Source of the DNA: Solanum dulcamara
Lineage: Eukaryota > Streptophyta > Magnoliopsida > Solanales > Solanaceae
Assembly (NCBI RefSeq): GCF_947179165.1
Contig: NC_077241.1
Coordinates: 77,525,648 to 77,589,647, forward strand
Reading direction: 5' to 3'
Length of the DNA: 64,000 bases
Shown here: positions 46,243 to 58,095 of the stretch, in pieces
Position numbering within the stretch: the stretch's first letter is position 1
Layout: every line of letters starts with the position of its first letter
Program-made: the position numbers and the translations under genes
The notes under the pieces: model-generated
Databases searched by the model: none
What the model was told of the DNA's origin: nothing
Seen by the model: only the letters and a program-made list of their open reading frames with translations

Positions 46243-46455
46243 CGGAAAAAGGGCCTAAAATGCTCTTGAAACATTGAAAAAGGTACAAAAATGCCCCTCG
46301 TCCATCTATTGGGCCTAAAATGTCCTTGACATCCACCTTTAGGTCCAAAATTGACCTTTTCTTTAACAGAAAAGGGCATTTTAGGCCCAATAGATGGATG
46401 AGAGGCATTTTTGTGCCATTATCAATAGTTCGAGGGCATTTTAGGCCCTTTTAAC
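46243..46455. mobile_element. Hairpin MITE, about 215 bp
   Basis: Near-palindromic: GGAAAAAGGGCCTAAAATGC at the left end pairs with GGGCATTTTAGGCCCTTTT at the right, and inner segments (ATCTATTGGGCC / GGCCCAATAGAT) also pair. The transcript would fold into a long hairpin. Confidence 0.8.
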
Positions 46456-46669
46456 AGAATTTTAATTAAATAATTTGAATAGTTTTTTTAAACACGTGGT
46501 GGCCATCTATTGGTTACAATTTAATTATTTAAAATTAATTATAAATCAAAATTTATTTAATAGAATTTTAATTAAATAATTTGAATAATTTTTTTAAACA
46601 CGTGGTGACCATCTATTGATTACAATTTAATTATTTAAAATTAATTATAAATTAAAATTTATTTAACAA
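46456..46669. repeat. 106-bp tandem duplication (two copies)
   Basis: AGAATTTTAATTAAATAATT begins copies at 46456 and 46562; each includes AAACACGTGGTG and CCATCTATTG. It directly precedes the inverted segment and is present in both tandem units. Confidence 0.88.
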
Positions 46670-49479
46670 AAATTGGATTGCTGGTCTTTCATTCTGCTGA
46701 AATAGCCTTCCGCTTGAGTAAACTAACCTAAGCTTAGCTAATCTTCTTTTTGCCTAGGGTCATTTTTTACTGGAAGTTCCAACTGATGGGCCATTCTTGT
46801 AGAGAACTAGTTGTGGACCAAGTCATTGACCGTAACAACCTTCTAAAATTTGATCAAAGGCTGTAACTTTCCTACTATCACGGTAATTCTAGATTTCTCA
46901 TCTAAGAAGGTGAGCTTCAAACTTGTCTTGATGCTTCATAGATTGGATCCAAGTTATCACCATCAGTTTCTTTCTTAAGTGTTATGGGCTTGGTAAATAC
47001 TTTGTGATGATCTATAGCTCAAAAGGCTAATTCTGGAAATCTTACTTGAATTTCATGGCCCAATCTCTTCTAGTCCAAGGCCATAATAAAAAATCGGCAT
47101 TGGCACTAGGTTTATCAACAACGTGTTTCCTTTTATTACCTTTTTTTTCTAGAAACGGACAAGTTTTCAAGAACACCCACCCCAACACATTAGGATAAGA
47201 GAAGACAAAAGGACAGTATCGATTGAGGGGAAAAAAGGACATGACCCATCCATAATATGTAGTGTGTCTAATAAAATAGTCATTGAGAAAGAGAAACATT
47301 AATATAAAATGATACACTTCCAACTCTGCATATTAGAGAAGATTGCGAAGGCATATGGGAAAACCTCCCTGCATATGTACTCAAGAATTTGATTTTTCAA
47401 AGAATCTACTTAGTTTAATCAACAATACCTCAAATCCAACTTATTTTGGTTAGGCCATATTAATCATCTATATATTTCTTTGTTGCTTCCTTTTTTTTTT
47501 CATGTATCCAGATAAGGTAGTTATAAGATGGGTGAATACTAAGCTAGTGCATCAAAAAACACAGTTACAAGCTCTGCAAATCGAAACAATCATATCTAAC
47601 ATGGCATCTACATCGAGTGCAAAGATCAGGTTGCACCATAAAACTAGCTAAGTAAAGGCTCTAAACTTAAGACTAAGTATGCTTCTCTTGTTGCCTTCAA
47701 GAATTCTGCTATTCTTTCTATCCAAATTGTTCACCAAATAGCATGTGGTATTGTTGCTTCTTTTTAATCTATATGTTGTTTCAAAACACTTAAGTAATTT
47801 CATCAGTCTCTCTCTCTAAAACACTTCACTAATTTCATCTGTCTCTCTCTCTCTGACACACAAACACACAGAGCCACACAATCACTCATTTATTTAGTTT
47901 TAAATACATCAGAATTCACTCCCAAGGCACATTCTCTTTTTTCTTAAATTTTGGAAGGGGGTGGCGAGAAGAGAGAGCTCATAACTAGTGGGACATGCTA
48001 TATCAGTGTTTTTGGAAGCGCAAAGCGGAAAAAAGCGACAAGGATCTGCGTTGCTTAAAGCGAGAAGCGAAGATAAACCTTGCACAGATAAGTAAAATAA
48101 CTAAACTGAAAGGAACTCAATAGTCATAAGAGAAAAAAAAAGTCAAACACAGCTAAGAATTTCTCAAACTACTGAAGAAAATAGAGAGCACATGAAAAAA
48201 CAAAACAGTAGCATTCCTACTGCAGAAAAACAGTAGAGAGTAACTATTAGCTTGTATAAACAAATACATTTCAATTAGATTAACAAACTGAAAAAAGAAG
48301 AAATAGAATAATTTAAAAATTCAATTTAATTACTTAAGTGAAAAAAAGACAAAGAAGTAATAAAATAAAGCTGAAGAATAAGATGAACACATCAGAGAGC
48401 GCTAAAAACGAAGCAGAGAAACACTAAGAGAAGAAGAGAAAAAAGAAAAAAACTGCGACAGCAGCAACAGATAAGAGAAAGAAAAAGAAGTTGCAGACAG
48501 CAATATCATAACAGAAAAGAGAAGATAAGGAGGAGAAGAAGAAGTAGAAGAAGCATAACTGGAGCTAGAAGAAGATAACTAGAAAGTAGAGAACCCTAGT
48601 GCAGGAGAATGTTGCACACAAAGAAGGATAGAAATAATTCGACTAAATCTTCGGTTTCATGCTACCTCCCACCAACACATGCATGAAACCAAATCGCATC
48701 ACTTAGCACAATTCAATGAGATCTAATAGAGATACATAGATGTGTATAAGTTTATATATTTCCGTGCGTATATCTTAATTCTGATTAGAATTAAGCTGGT
48801 ATTGGTTAACAATAACAATTTATATTTTCTCACTTTAAAGAGAGAAAAAAATCCAAACATATGATCTTAATATCTTAATAACATGAAATCTAAACAATAG
48901 CAGGCTAATATGCATTATCATAAGAGAACAGATTCTAAACAAAATTAACACGTGCAAGACGAAGACCTTTGGCAACTGGAAATAATTATCACTCAAGTTA
49001 CGACAAAGAAGAACTGAAAACACTTGAGAGGTACCATCTGATTAAACATTCACTGGGAATTTGAATAGAAACTAGGCCAAAATTATCAAATTTCATTCGA
49101 ACTACATCACATTATAAACATGGCAGCTTTCAACTAAACAAGACAGAATGAGATCATAGAACTAAAATAAATCAGCAATATAAACACATAGTGCAATTTC
49201 CAAGCAAATTCACGCTCAAACAATTATAAATTTCCATAACTTAATAAGCAACGAAGAAGAGATATGGACGGTAACATTAGAGCTTCCAGATTTATGCTAA
49301 CCAATAAATTGCTGCCAATATGAACATTTAATCATGCCACAGATTACAACTACTCTAAACAACTAAACTATGCTTTCTTTGATTCAATATGGAGATAGGT
49401 TCAACTAAAATCAAGCATAGAGTGGGCAGAGCAGTTTGGAATCAAAATAAACTTGAGGAGAAACGAAAACATGCTCGAA
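46670..49479 (-). repeat. Inverted copy of the HAL3 5' intron (unit 1)
   Basis: The reverse complement of 34752-38366, without the 250-bp triplication. The left boundary shares AAATTGG with the source; the right boundary ends at CATGCTCGAA and is followed by about 13 filler bases (CTTCTTTGGCTC) that resemble CTTTGGCTCGCG a few bases on. It contains no exon. It takes the place of the missing GPX exons. Confidence 0.95.
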
Positions 49480-49737
49480 GCTTCTTTGGCTCCCTGCGTT
49501 TCGTCTTTGGCTCGCGAGATTGAGCCACGTAGTGGCTTCGAGAAGCTTCTATTCAATCCTAGCCGTTCACCTCGCTTACGATTCGTCCCAATCTATTGAA
49601 GAATTGGAATTTTGGGACTGGAATATGGGATATTCCTTATCCCAAAGGGGATGCGAATTTCGAATTTTGAAATCTATCCGAAAAATTCCCAAAATTCCTA
49701 TTGTTTTTTCCCCCAAATCCTTTCCTACTTAAACCCC

Positions 49738-49969
49738 CTCATTCACTGTTGGAAGGGGTTCTTGGCTGAATTGTTTTTTGAGAGAATAGCAATCTAAGCT
49801 AGAAAGAGTGCTTTTACAGATTCGGGTCTATAGAAAGGAAATCGTAAGTCTAAATTTTGTTTTCTCTTTTGGTCTGTTAGTCATTCCCCGGAGGCTTTGC
49901 CGGAGTCCATTTTTGGTGGTGGAATCGTCTCTAGCCAACTCGAGTTCTCAGTTTGCTGCCCAAAAAGAG
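49738..49969 (+). other. HAL3: Probable 5' UTR exon of HAL3 copy 2
   Basis: Ends at CAAAAAGAG before donor GTAAAC (49970); the partner acceptor is at 54118-54119. Only about 250 bases of the original HAL3 upstream region are retained before the inverted segment begins, so this copy's distal promoter differs from copy 1. Confidence 0.42.
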
Positions 49970-52900
49970 GTAAACTCTTCTTAGCTTTCTGATTGATTCC
50001 AGTTTCTTTATTTATTTTTCGTTTGTGTGTTGTTGAGAGTATGAATCTGGTGGTATTGATGAATATTAGTTAGAAATTGTTCTTCCATTCTATCTACCGT
50101 TAGTTCCTTTGTTACTACAGTCTTTCACTTCCTTAGTTTTATTCTTGTTAAATATTGAAGATTTGAAGTCTTTGAATTGATATTTCATTTCTGTCTGACA
50201 CATCTTCCTAATAAATATCGAACTAGTTTCAATATTGATTTTAGCTACTGGTTCACTGTTTTACTGGTTTTAAGTTAATCTCATTAATGTCTTAGCTTTG
50301 TAATTCTTGAATATTCACTTGGACTGCTTTTTAGTTCAATTCTGATATAGGGCTCCTAACATGTTCTATTCTGCATTTTTTTTGAATCAGCTATTGTTAA
50401 ACTTCTATCTAGCTCGTTAGATTCTCATGGCTTACCTCTTGATGTTATTAGCTTGAGTTCAATCCGGTCATGAGCAGTTCAATGATTATGCAGTTCCTTA
50501 TAACATGATCATGTCCTTTTAAGTTTATATTCCTGATTATAGTCTGCTCAAGTTCATGGCTGTTTGTTCCCTCTGTCTTAATCTTATCATTCCGTTTTAG
50601 GCTCAATTCATGTTCACTTGGTCTAGTTTTGCTTCGGATTTTATCATTTGAATCTTGCCATACCTCTGTTGTGTGTTTGAAGCTCTCTTTGCTTGTATAC
50701 TCTTCTCTGCTAATTTTTTTTTCATTGACGGGGTTATTAATGACAAATATTTGCCCTATTACTTTAAAATCTGCCTAGTTCGAGCATGTTTTCTTTTCTC
50801 CTCAAGTTTATTTTGATTCCAAACTGTTCTGCCCACTCTATGCTTGATTTTAGTTGAACCTATCTCCATATTGAATCAAAGAAAGCATAGTTTAGTTGCT
50901 TAGAGTTGTTGTAATCTGTGGCATGATTAAATGTTCATATTGGCAGCAATCTGGATCATTTAGTTTCAACATCTGATGACAATATGTTGGTACTGTCCAG
51001 ATCTCTTCTTCGTTGCTTATTAAGTTATGGAAATTTATAATTGTTTGAGCATGAATCGGCTTGGAAAATTGTACTGTGTTTATATTGCTGATTTATTTTA
51101 GTTCTATGATCTCATTCTGTCCTGTTTAGTTGAAAGCTGCCATGTTTATAATGTGATGTAGTTCGAATGAAATTTGATAATTTTGGCCTAGTTTCTATTC
51201 AAACTCCCAGTGAATGTTTAATCAGATGGTACCTCTCAAGTGTTTTCAGTTCTTCTTTGTCGTAACTTGAGTGATAATTATTTCCAGTTGCCAAAGGTCT
51301 TCGTCTTGCACATGTTAATTTGGTTTAGAATCTGTTCTCTTATGATAATGCATATTAGCCTGCTATTGTTTAGATTTCATGTTATTAAGATATTAAGATC
51401 ATATGTTTGGCTTTTTTGATCTCTTTAAAGTGAGAATATATAAATTGTTATTGTGAACCAATACCAGTTTAATTCTAATCAGAATTAAGATATACGCACG
51501 GTAATATATAAATTTATACACATATATGTATCTCATTGAATTGTGCTAAGTGATGCGATTTGGTTTCATGCATGTGTTGGTGGGAGGTAGCATGTACCCG
51601 TAGATTTAGTCGAATTATTTCTATCCTTCTTTGTGTGCAACATTCTCCTGCACTAGGGTTCGCTACTTTCTAGTTATCTTCTTCTAGCTCCAGGTATGCT
51701 TCTTCTACTTCTTCTTCTCCTCCTTATCTTCTCTTTTCTGTTATGATATTGCTGTCTGCAACTTCTTTTTCGTTCTCTTATCTGTTGCTGCTGTCGCAGT
51801 TTTTTTCTTTTTTCTCTTCTTCTCTTAGTGTTTCTCTGCTTTGTTTTTGGCGCTCTCTGATGTGTTCAGCTTATTTTATTACATCTTTGTCTTTTTTTCA
51901 CTTAAGTAATTAAATTGAATTTTTAAATTATTCTATTTCCTTCTTCTTCTTTTTTCAGTTTGTTAATCTAATTGAAATGTATTTGTTTATACAAGCTAAT
52001 AGTTACTCTCTACTGTTTTTCTTCAGTAGGTATGCTACTGTTTTATTTTTTCATGTGCTCTCTAATTTCTTCAGTAGTTTGAGAAATTCTTAGCTGTGTT
52101 TGATTATTTTTTTTCTCTTATGACTATCGAGTTCCTTTCAGTTTAGTTATTTTATTTATCTTGCAAGGTTTATCTTCGCTTCTCGCTTTAAGCAATGCAG
52201 ATCCTTCATGCAGTTGGAATGCCTGAGACCACTTTTAGCCTTGCTTCTCTGGCTACTGCTCCGGCTAAGGCTTTCTTTCCGCTTTGACTTGCCTTCCTTA
52301 TCATTCAATCTGGACCTGCATGTGTTCCATGACTATTTCGAGTGATTGCTGCTATCTGGCTTGAGTTAGAGTCGCCTTTTTCCGCTTTGCGCTTCCAAAA
52401 AATACTGATATAGCCTGTCCCACTAGTTTGGTATTGACATCCTGCTGATTATTGATTGGTTGGTCCTCTTTTTTCTTTTTCTGTTTTTGGGGGGAGGGGG
52501 TTATGAGCTCTCTCTTCTCGCCACCTCCTTCCAAAATTTAAGAAAAAAGAGAATGTGCCTTGGGAGTGAATTCTGATGTATTTAAAACTAAATAAATGAG
52601 TGATTGTGTGGTTCTGTGTGTGTATGTCAGAGAGAGAGAGACTGATGAAATTACTTAAGTGTTTTGAAACAACATATAGATTAAAAAGAAGCAACAATAC
52701 CACATGCTATTTGGTGAACAATTTGGATAGAAAGAATAGCAGAATTCTTGAAGGCAACAAGAGAAGCATATTTAGTCTTAAGCTTAGAGCCTTTATTTAG
52801 CTAGTTTTATGGTGCAATCTGATCTTTGCACTCGATGTAGATGCCATGTTAGATATGATTGTTTCGATTTGCAGAACTTGTAACTGTGTTTTTTGATGCA

Positions 52901-54130
52901 CTAGCTTAGTATTCATCCATCTTATAACTACCTTATCTGGATACATGAGAAAATAAAAGAAGCAACAAAGAAATAAATAGATGATTAATATGGCCTAACC
53001 AAAATAAGTTGGATTTGAGGTATTGTTGATTAAACTAAGTAGATTCTTTGAAAAATCAAATTCTTGAGTACATATGCAGGGAGGTTTTCCCATGTGCCTT
53101 CACAATCTTCTCTAATATGCAGAGTTGGAAGTGTATCATTTTATATTAATATTTCTCTTTCTCAATGACTAATTTATTAGACACACTACATATTATGGAT
53201 GGGTCATGTCCTTTTTTTCCCTCAATCGATACTGTCCTTTTGTCTGCTCTTATCCTAATGTGTTGGGATGGGTGTTCTTGAAAACTTGTCCTTTTCTAGA
53301 AAAAAGGTAATAAAAGGAAACACGTTGTTGATAAACCTATTGCCAATGCCGATTTTTTATTATGGCCTTGGACTAGAAGAGATTGGGACATGAAATTCAA
53401 GTAAGATTTCCAGAATTAGCCTTTTGAGCTATAGGTCATCACAAAGTATTTGCCAAGCCCATAACACTTAAGAAAGAAACTGATGGTGATAACTTGGATC
53501 CAATCCATGAAGCATCAAGACAAGTTTGAAGCTCACCTTCTTAGATGAGAAATCTAGAATTACCGTGATGGTAGGAAAGTTACAGCCTTTGATCAAATTT
53601 TAGAAAGTTGTTACGGTCAGTGACTTGGTCCACAACTAGTTCTCTACAAGAATGGGCACATCAGTTGGAACTTCCAGTAAAAAATGACGATGTGACCCTA
53701 GGTAAAAAGAAGATTAGCTAAGCTTAGGTTAGTTTACTCAAGCGGAGGGCTATTTCAGCAGAATGAAAGACCAGCAATCCAATTTAGCAAATTAAGGACC
53801 AATTAACCAGTTCAGTAGAGCAACATGAACAGTAAGCAAGTCCAAATCCTTGAAACTACATCAGCTGATCATCTGTTGGCCAACTGTTTTTTGATGTTCG
53901 TGAAGAGTTAGGGTTAAAATGGGCTTGAGAAATTAAGATAAGCATGGATTTGACCCCACCTAGGGTGAGTTAAGTCCAAAGAGTTATGATTGTGAAGCAA
54001 GTTGCCAGGGGATGTTCTCTTTCTTATCTACTGCTGGCATTCCCCTTAGTTGCACGCATGTACAATTACTTGTATCTTTCTATTGGTGCAGTAAAGAATC
54101 CTTTTTTTCTGTTTCACAGGTTAGGTTGAT

Positions 54131-55179
54131 ATGGAGCCTGTGACTTCAGAGATGGAACCGGTTCAGATAAACGGTGCACCTAGGAGACCTCGTATTCTGC
54201 TTGCAGCGAGTGGAAGTGTGGCTGCTATTAAGTTTGTCAATCTATGTCGTTGTTTTTCTGAATGGGCAGAAGTTAAAGCAGTTGCAACAAAACCTTCTCT
54301 TCATTTCATAGACAAAGCTTCACTTCCGAAAGATGCCATTCTTTATACTGACGAGGAGGAATGGTCCACTTGGAAGAAGATTGGTGATAGTGTGCTACAC
54401 ATTGAGCTCCGCAGGTGGGCTGATATTATGGTTATTGCCCCTTTGTCAGCAAACACACTTGGGAAGGTGATGTATCATTCCATGGTTTTATTCCTGAATA
54501 TTTTTTTTCATGCAACACTCATTCTGCCTCAAAAATACAATTTATTCCCTTATCCTAGTAGGTTACAGTAATATCGCATGGTCTTCAAAGCTTAAAATAG
54601 GGAGTGAAAAGATAATTTTATTGAAGAAATGATAAAATTGGCTTATCCTGAAAGATTTTGGTATCATGAGTGGCGGAATTCTTTAGAAAATGGACTATCA
54701 ACAATGTTAAACATACTAGCTGAACATGTCCATGCTGGAAGGTTAACATTAAGAAAGACACCAATTCAATTCCCCACATCATGAAAAAGAATTTGTGGTA
54801 TTATGGTTTATAAGTTGCTTTATGTTATTAGCTTACATTGCGTTCTACTTTGGAAATAAGCTGATATATGCCTTCTGTAGTGTAGATTGCTGGTGGACTA
54901 TGTGATAACTTGTTAACCTGCATCGTACGAGCATGGGACTACAATAAACCCCTTTTTGTGGCACCAGCCATGAATACATTGATGTGGAATAATCCATTCA
55001 CAGAACGACACCTTATGGTAATTGATGAGCTTGGAATCTCTCTCATACCACCAGTTTCAAAGAGACTAGCTTGTGGAGATTATGGAAATGGAGCAATGGC
55101 TGAACCCTCTCTCATCTACTCAACTGTAAGACTCTTCTATGAGTCACGGTCACAATCAGGTGGCATCAACATGGCGTGA
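54131..55179 (+). CDS. HAL3: Phosphopantothenoylcysteine decarboxylase HAL3, copy 2
   Basis: Same two-exon structure as copy 1 (54131-54466 and 54886-55179) and 209 aa. His90, Asn142, Cys175 and the PAMNTLMW and ACGDYGNG motifs are all kept. Visible amino-acid differences from copy 1 are Ser15 to Gly, Ala36 to Val and Val69 to Ala, all conservative and outside the active site. Both copies should therefore be active; since HAL3 works as a trimer, mixed trimers are possible. Its upstream region is joined to an inverted HAL3 intron segment, so expression may differ. Confidence 0.94.
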
Positions 55180-56103
55180 TCCACAGATCATTAAATTTTA
55201 TTTGTTGGTTTGTACAAGTGATAGAAATTGTTGAAATTCAGGAGCTGGAGCAATGTTACTTAGCATACACCAGTTGTGTTTATTTTTCTCCTAAATTTCA
55301 TCACCTACCTAGTGTCTGTTTGTATCCAAGAGCTAACTTTCAATCAAGGTTCACGTTCATCCTAGTCAATTGAATGAGAATATTATGCAACTCTATATAG
55401 TAACTGTTGCTAATTATGTATGTGATCATGATCTCCATGAACAAACAAATGTGTGATGGGGGGAATTGACGTAGCTTCTTTGGGTCACAATATGTGTGTA
55501 TTTTTGTGTGTTTGTGTTTCACTTTGTTACCAGAAAATAGGGAAGATCATGGTGGAAACAAAAAATATGTCAACCAGAAGGCCAAAAAAAAGAGAGGTCA
55601 GATGCACAATTTTAACATATCAGATGAGTGTGGCGACCGATCGTTCACAATCAACCATAGCTCTGAACCAGAGAGAATGAGGTATTGATCAGGACAATTA
55701 ATAAATCCTCATGGCAATCTACATCTTTATGTATAATTAACAAACATTATTCATATCACCTATTATATTTCATCAACTTTTTAATTAATCAGGACATCAA
55801 TAACTGATTTCAAGGATATTATGTTCAGAGTTTGGTAAACAAAATTTGGTAACCACTAATTAAGTAATGGGACCAATATACAGAAAGGGATACATTGACT
55901 TTTTATTTGTTAATTCCTTCTAATACATGCAACTGCAATGGAACAAATAAACGTGCCTGCAAATATTGTGATTCTTTTTTTTTTCATCTTAGTACGTGCT
56001 ACCATGTTATACCCAATTTATTTATGGCACAGCAAATAATACTCACCTTAGTAGAAAAGAAGAGCGAAAGATCAAGAAAATTTTATTGTTAGCAGCCACT
56101 AAA

Positions 56104-58095
56104 ATGGCAATTTCTGTTTCAAAGAAGAAAGCTAAGATTAACAAAAGAGTTGAACATAAAGAAAGTTTCTTTTTTTCTTCTTTTTTAGCTAAACTTCGAT
56201 TTAGGATTCCATCTATAGTCATTATCTTGACTCTTATCTTCTTATGGTCTTCTTCTACTACCATTATTTCTGGTAAAGTAGTACATGTTTGCATCTCATC
56301 GCGTAAACTCAATGATCTTTATTGCATTTCTGCTGGCACTGAACCAAATATTGACACCGCGGTTTCTCCTCTCAATGGTACTTCTCATTCTGTTTTTGTT
56401 GATCAAAAGGATACCGCGTCAAAAGAATCTAGTCCTTCAGACACCCGAATAGCAATAGTCGATGAAAATTCCACATTAATTGATACCATCTCAAATGTTG
56501 TTGATGTTTCACTACAAAAATCTAGTCCTCTTGACATCCCTATTCCGCGTGTCAATGATAGTGTCACATCAAATGATACCACGTCAAATGTTGTTGATGT
56601 TTCTAGTCCTCTTGACATCCCAATTCCGCGTGTCAATGATAGTTCCACATCAATTGATACTATATCAAATGTGGTTGATGTTTCACTACAAAAATCTAGT
56701 CCTCTTGACATCCCAATTTCGCGTGTCAATGATGGTGTTACAATCATTCCTAGTGTGAAACAAGAAAGTACAATAACTGTTGATTCTTTTTCAGGAAACA
56801 AAAATGTTTCTTTCAGAAACAGTATGGTTAAAAGTGGTGATGAGGAACTAATGATAGCTTATAATGATGTGGAGGATCAATTACAGGTGCATCGTTCATG
56901 GGCAGCAACGAGCAAAAATAATGCAACTTGCGATGGCAGGGGAATTTATGTGTATGATTTACCAACAAAGTTCAACAAAGACTTGGTAGCTCAATGTGCA
57001 GATATAAATCCTTGGGTCAACCTCTGCAAGTACTTCAGCAACGATGCAATGGGCGAACCAATACAGAATCTTGGCAAAGGATGGTATCAGACACATCAGT
57101 ATTCACTAGAGCTGATATTTCATTCGCGCGTTCTCAATCATCCTTGCAGAGTTCACAATGCAGATGAAGCAAAGCTGTTTTATGTGCCCTTTTATGGTGG
57201 ACTTGATATTTTAAGATGGCATTTCAAGAATGTATCGAACGATGTCAAGGACTCGTTGGGAGTAGAACTTGTAAGATGGTTAGAGTCACAGAAGCATTGG
57301 TTTCAAAAATCAGGTAATGATCATGTCTTTGCTTTAGGGAAAATTTCTTGGGATTTCAGAAGATATAGCAATACCATATGGGGAAGTAGGTTCTTGGAAC
57401 TAGACGAAATGCAGAATCCGGTTAAGCTCTTGATTGAACGACAACCATGGCAAGTTAACGACATAGGAATACCACATCCTACTTATTTCCATCCACAATC
57501 AGACAATGATATAATCGCGTGGCAGGACAGAACCATCAAGTCAAATCGAAAAAGCCTAGTGTCCTTTGCTGGTGCAGCAAGGCCTGATGCACCAGAAAAC
57601 ATAAGGTCAATCTTGATCAACCAATGCACATCAGCCAATGATCAAGAATGTAGATTCTTGAATTGCAATTTAGGCAAATGTGATCAGCCCGAGTCGATAA
57701 TAGAACTCTTCATGGAATCTGAATTCTGTTTGCAGCCTCCAGGGGACAGTCCAACAAGAAAATCAGTTTTCGATTCGTTGATATCAGGTTGTATACCTGT
57801 GATCTTTGATCCCTTTACAGCATACTATCAATACTCATGGCATTTACCAGAAGATCATAAAAAGTACTCAGTTTTCATAGATCAAGAAGATGTGAGGAGA
57901 ATGAAAGTCAATGTTGTGGAGAGGCTTATGCAAATTCCAACAAAAGAAAGAGAGAACATGAGAAGTTATATAATATATGAGTTGTTACCTGGATTAGTAT
58001 ATGGAGATCCAAAATCTAAGCTAGAGAAATATCAAGATGCATTTTCAATAACTATAAACAATTTGTTTCAAAGATTGAACAAATTGGAATTATGA
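56104..58095 (+). CDS. GT47 exostosin-like glycosyltransferase, copy 2
   Basis: 663 aa, single exon, same architecture as copy 1: basic tail, anchor near 35-57, repeat-bearing stem and a full exostosin domain. A modest number of substitutions separate the copies, many in the anchor and stem (for example LLFRIPSIVTV versus LRFRIPSIVII) and a few in the catalytic domain (ECIF to ECRF, IIGLF to IIELF, PRKFN to PTKFN). No stop or frameshift in either, which suggests both are under selection or the duplication is young. Confidence 0.9.
   Translation: MAISVSKKKAKINKRVEHKESFFFSSFLAKLRFRIPSIVIILTLIFLWSSSTTIISGKVVHVCISSRKLNDLYCISAGTEPNIDTAVSPLNGTSHSVFVDQKDTASKESSPSDTRIAIVDENSTLIDTISNVVDVSLQKSSPLDIPIPRVNDSVTSNDTTSNVVDVSSPLDIPIPRVNDSSTSIDTISNVVDVSLQKSSPLDIPISRVNDGVTIIPSVKQESTITVDSFSGNKNVSFRNSMVKSGDEELMIAYNDVEDQLQVHRSWAATSKNNATCDGRGIYVYDLPTKFNKDLVAQCADINPWVNLCKYFSNDAMGEPIQNLGKGWYQTHQYSLELIFHSRVLNHPCRVHNADEAKLFYVPFYGGLDILRWHFKNVSNDVKDSLGVELVRWLESQKHWFQKSGNDHVFALGKISWDFRRYSNTIWGSRFLELDEMQNPVKLLIERQPWQVNDIGIPHPTYFHPQSDNDIIAWQDRTIKSNRKSLVSFAGAARPDAPENIRSILINQCTSANDQECRFLNCNLGKCDQPESIIELFMESEFCLQPPGDSPTRKSVFDSLISGCIPVIFDPFTAYYQYSWHLPEDHKKYSVFIDQEDVRRMKVNVVERLMQIPTKERENMRSYIIYELLPGLVYGDPKSKLEKYQDAFSITINNLFQRLNKLEL

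Larger units (their letters stand above)
33586..46669 (+). repeat. Tandem segmental duplication, unit 1 direct part
   Basis: From CCTGCGTTTTGTCTTTGGCT at 33586 the sequence is repeated from 49493 onward, with identity high enough that both ORF sets are nearly the same. It contains the HAL3 leader, intron and exons, the GT47 gene, the GPX promoter and first exon, and the repeats behind it. Differences are single substitutions plus indels: a 250-bp triplication present only here (36971-37720), and about 100 bases missing here near 34327 that are present at 50252-50351. Confidence 0.95.

Noticed and set aside
47042..47323. 93-codon - strand frame, also at 62537-62818
   Set aside because: It is the inverted form of HAL3 intron sequence (compare 37784-37984), interrupted differently in each copy; not a gene.
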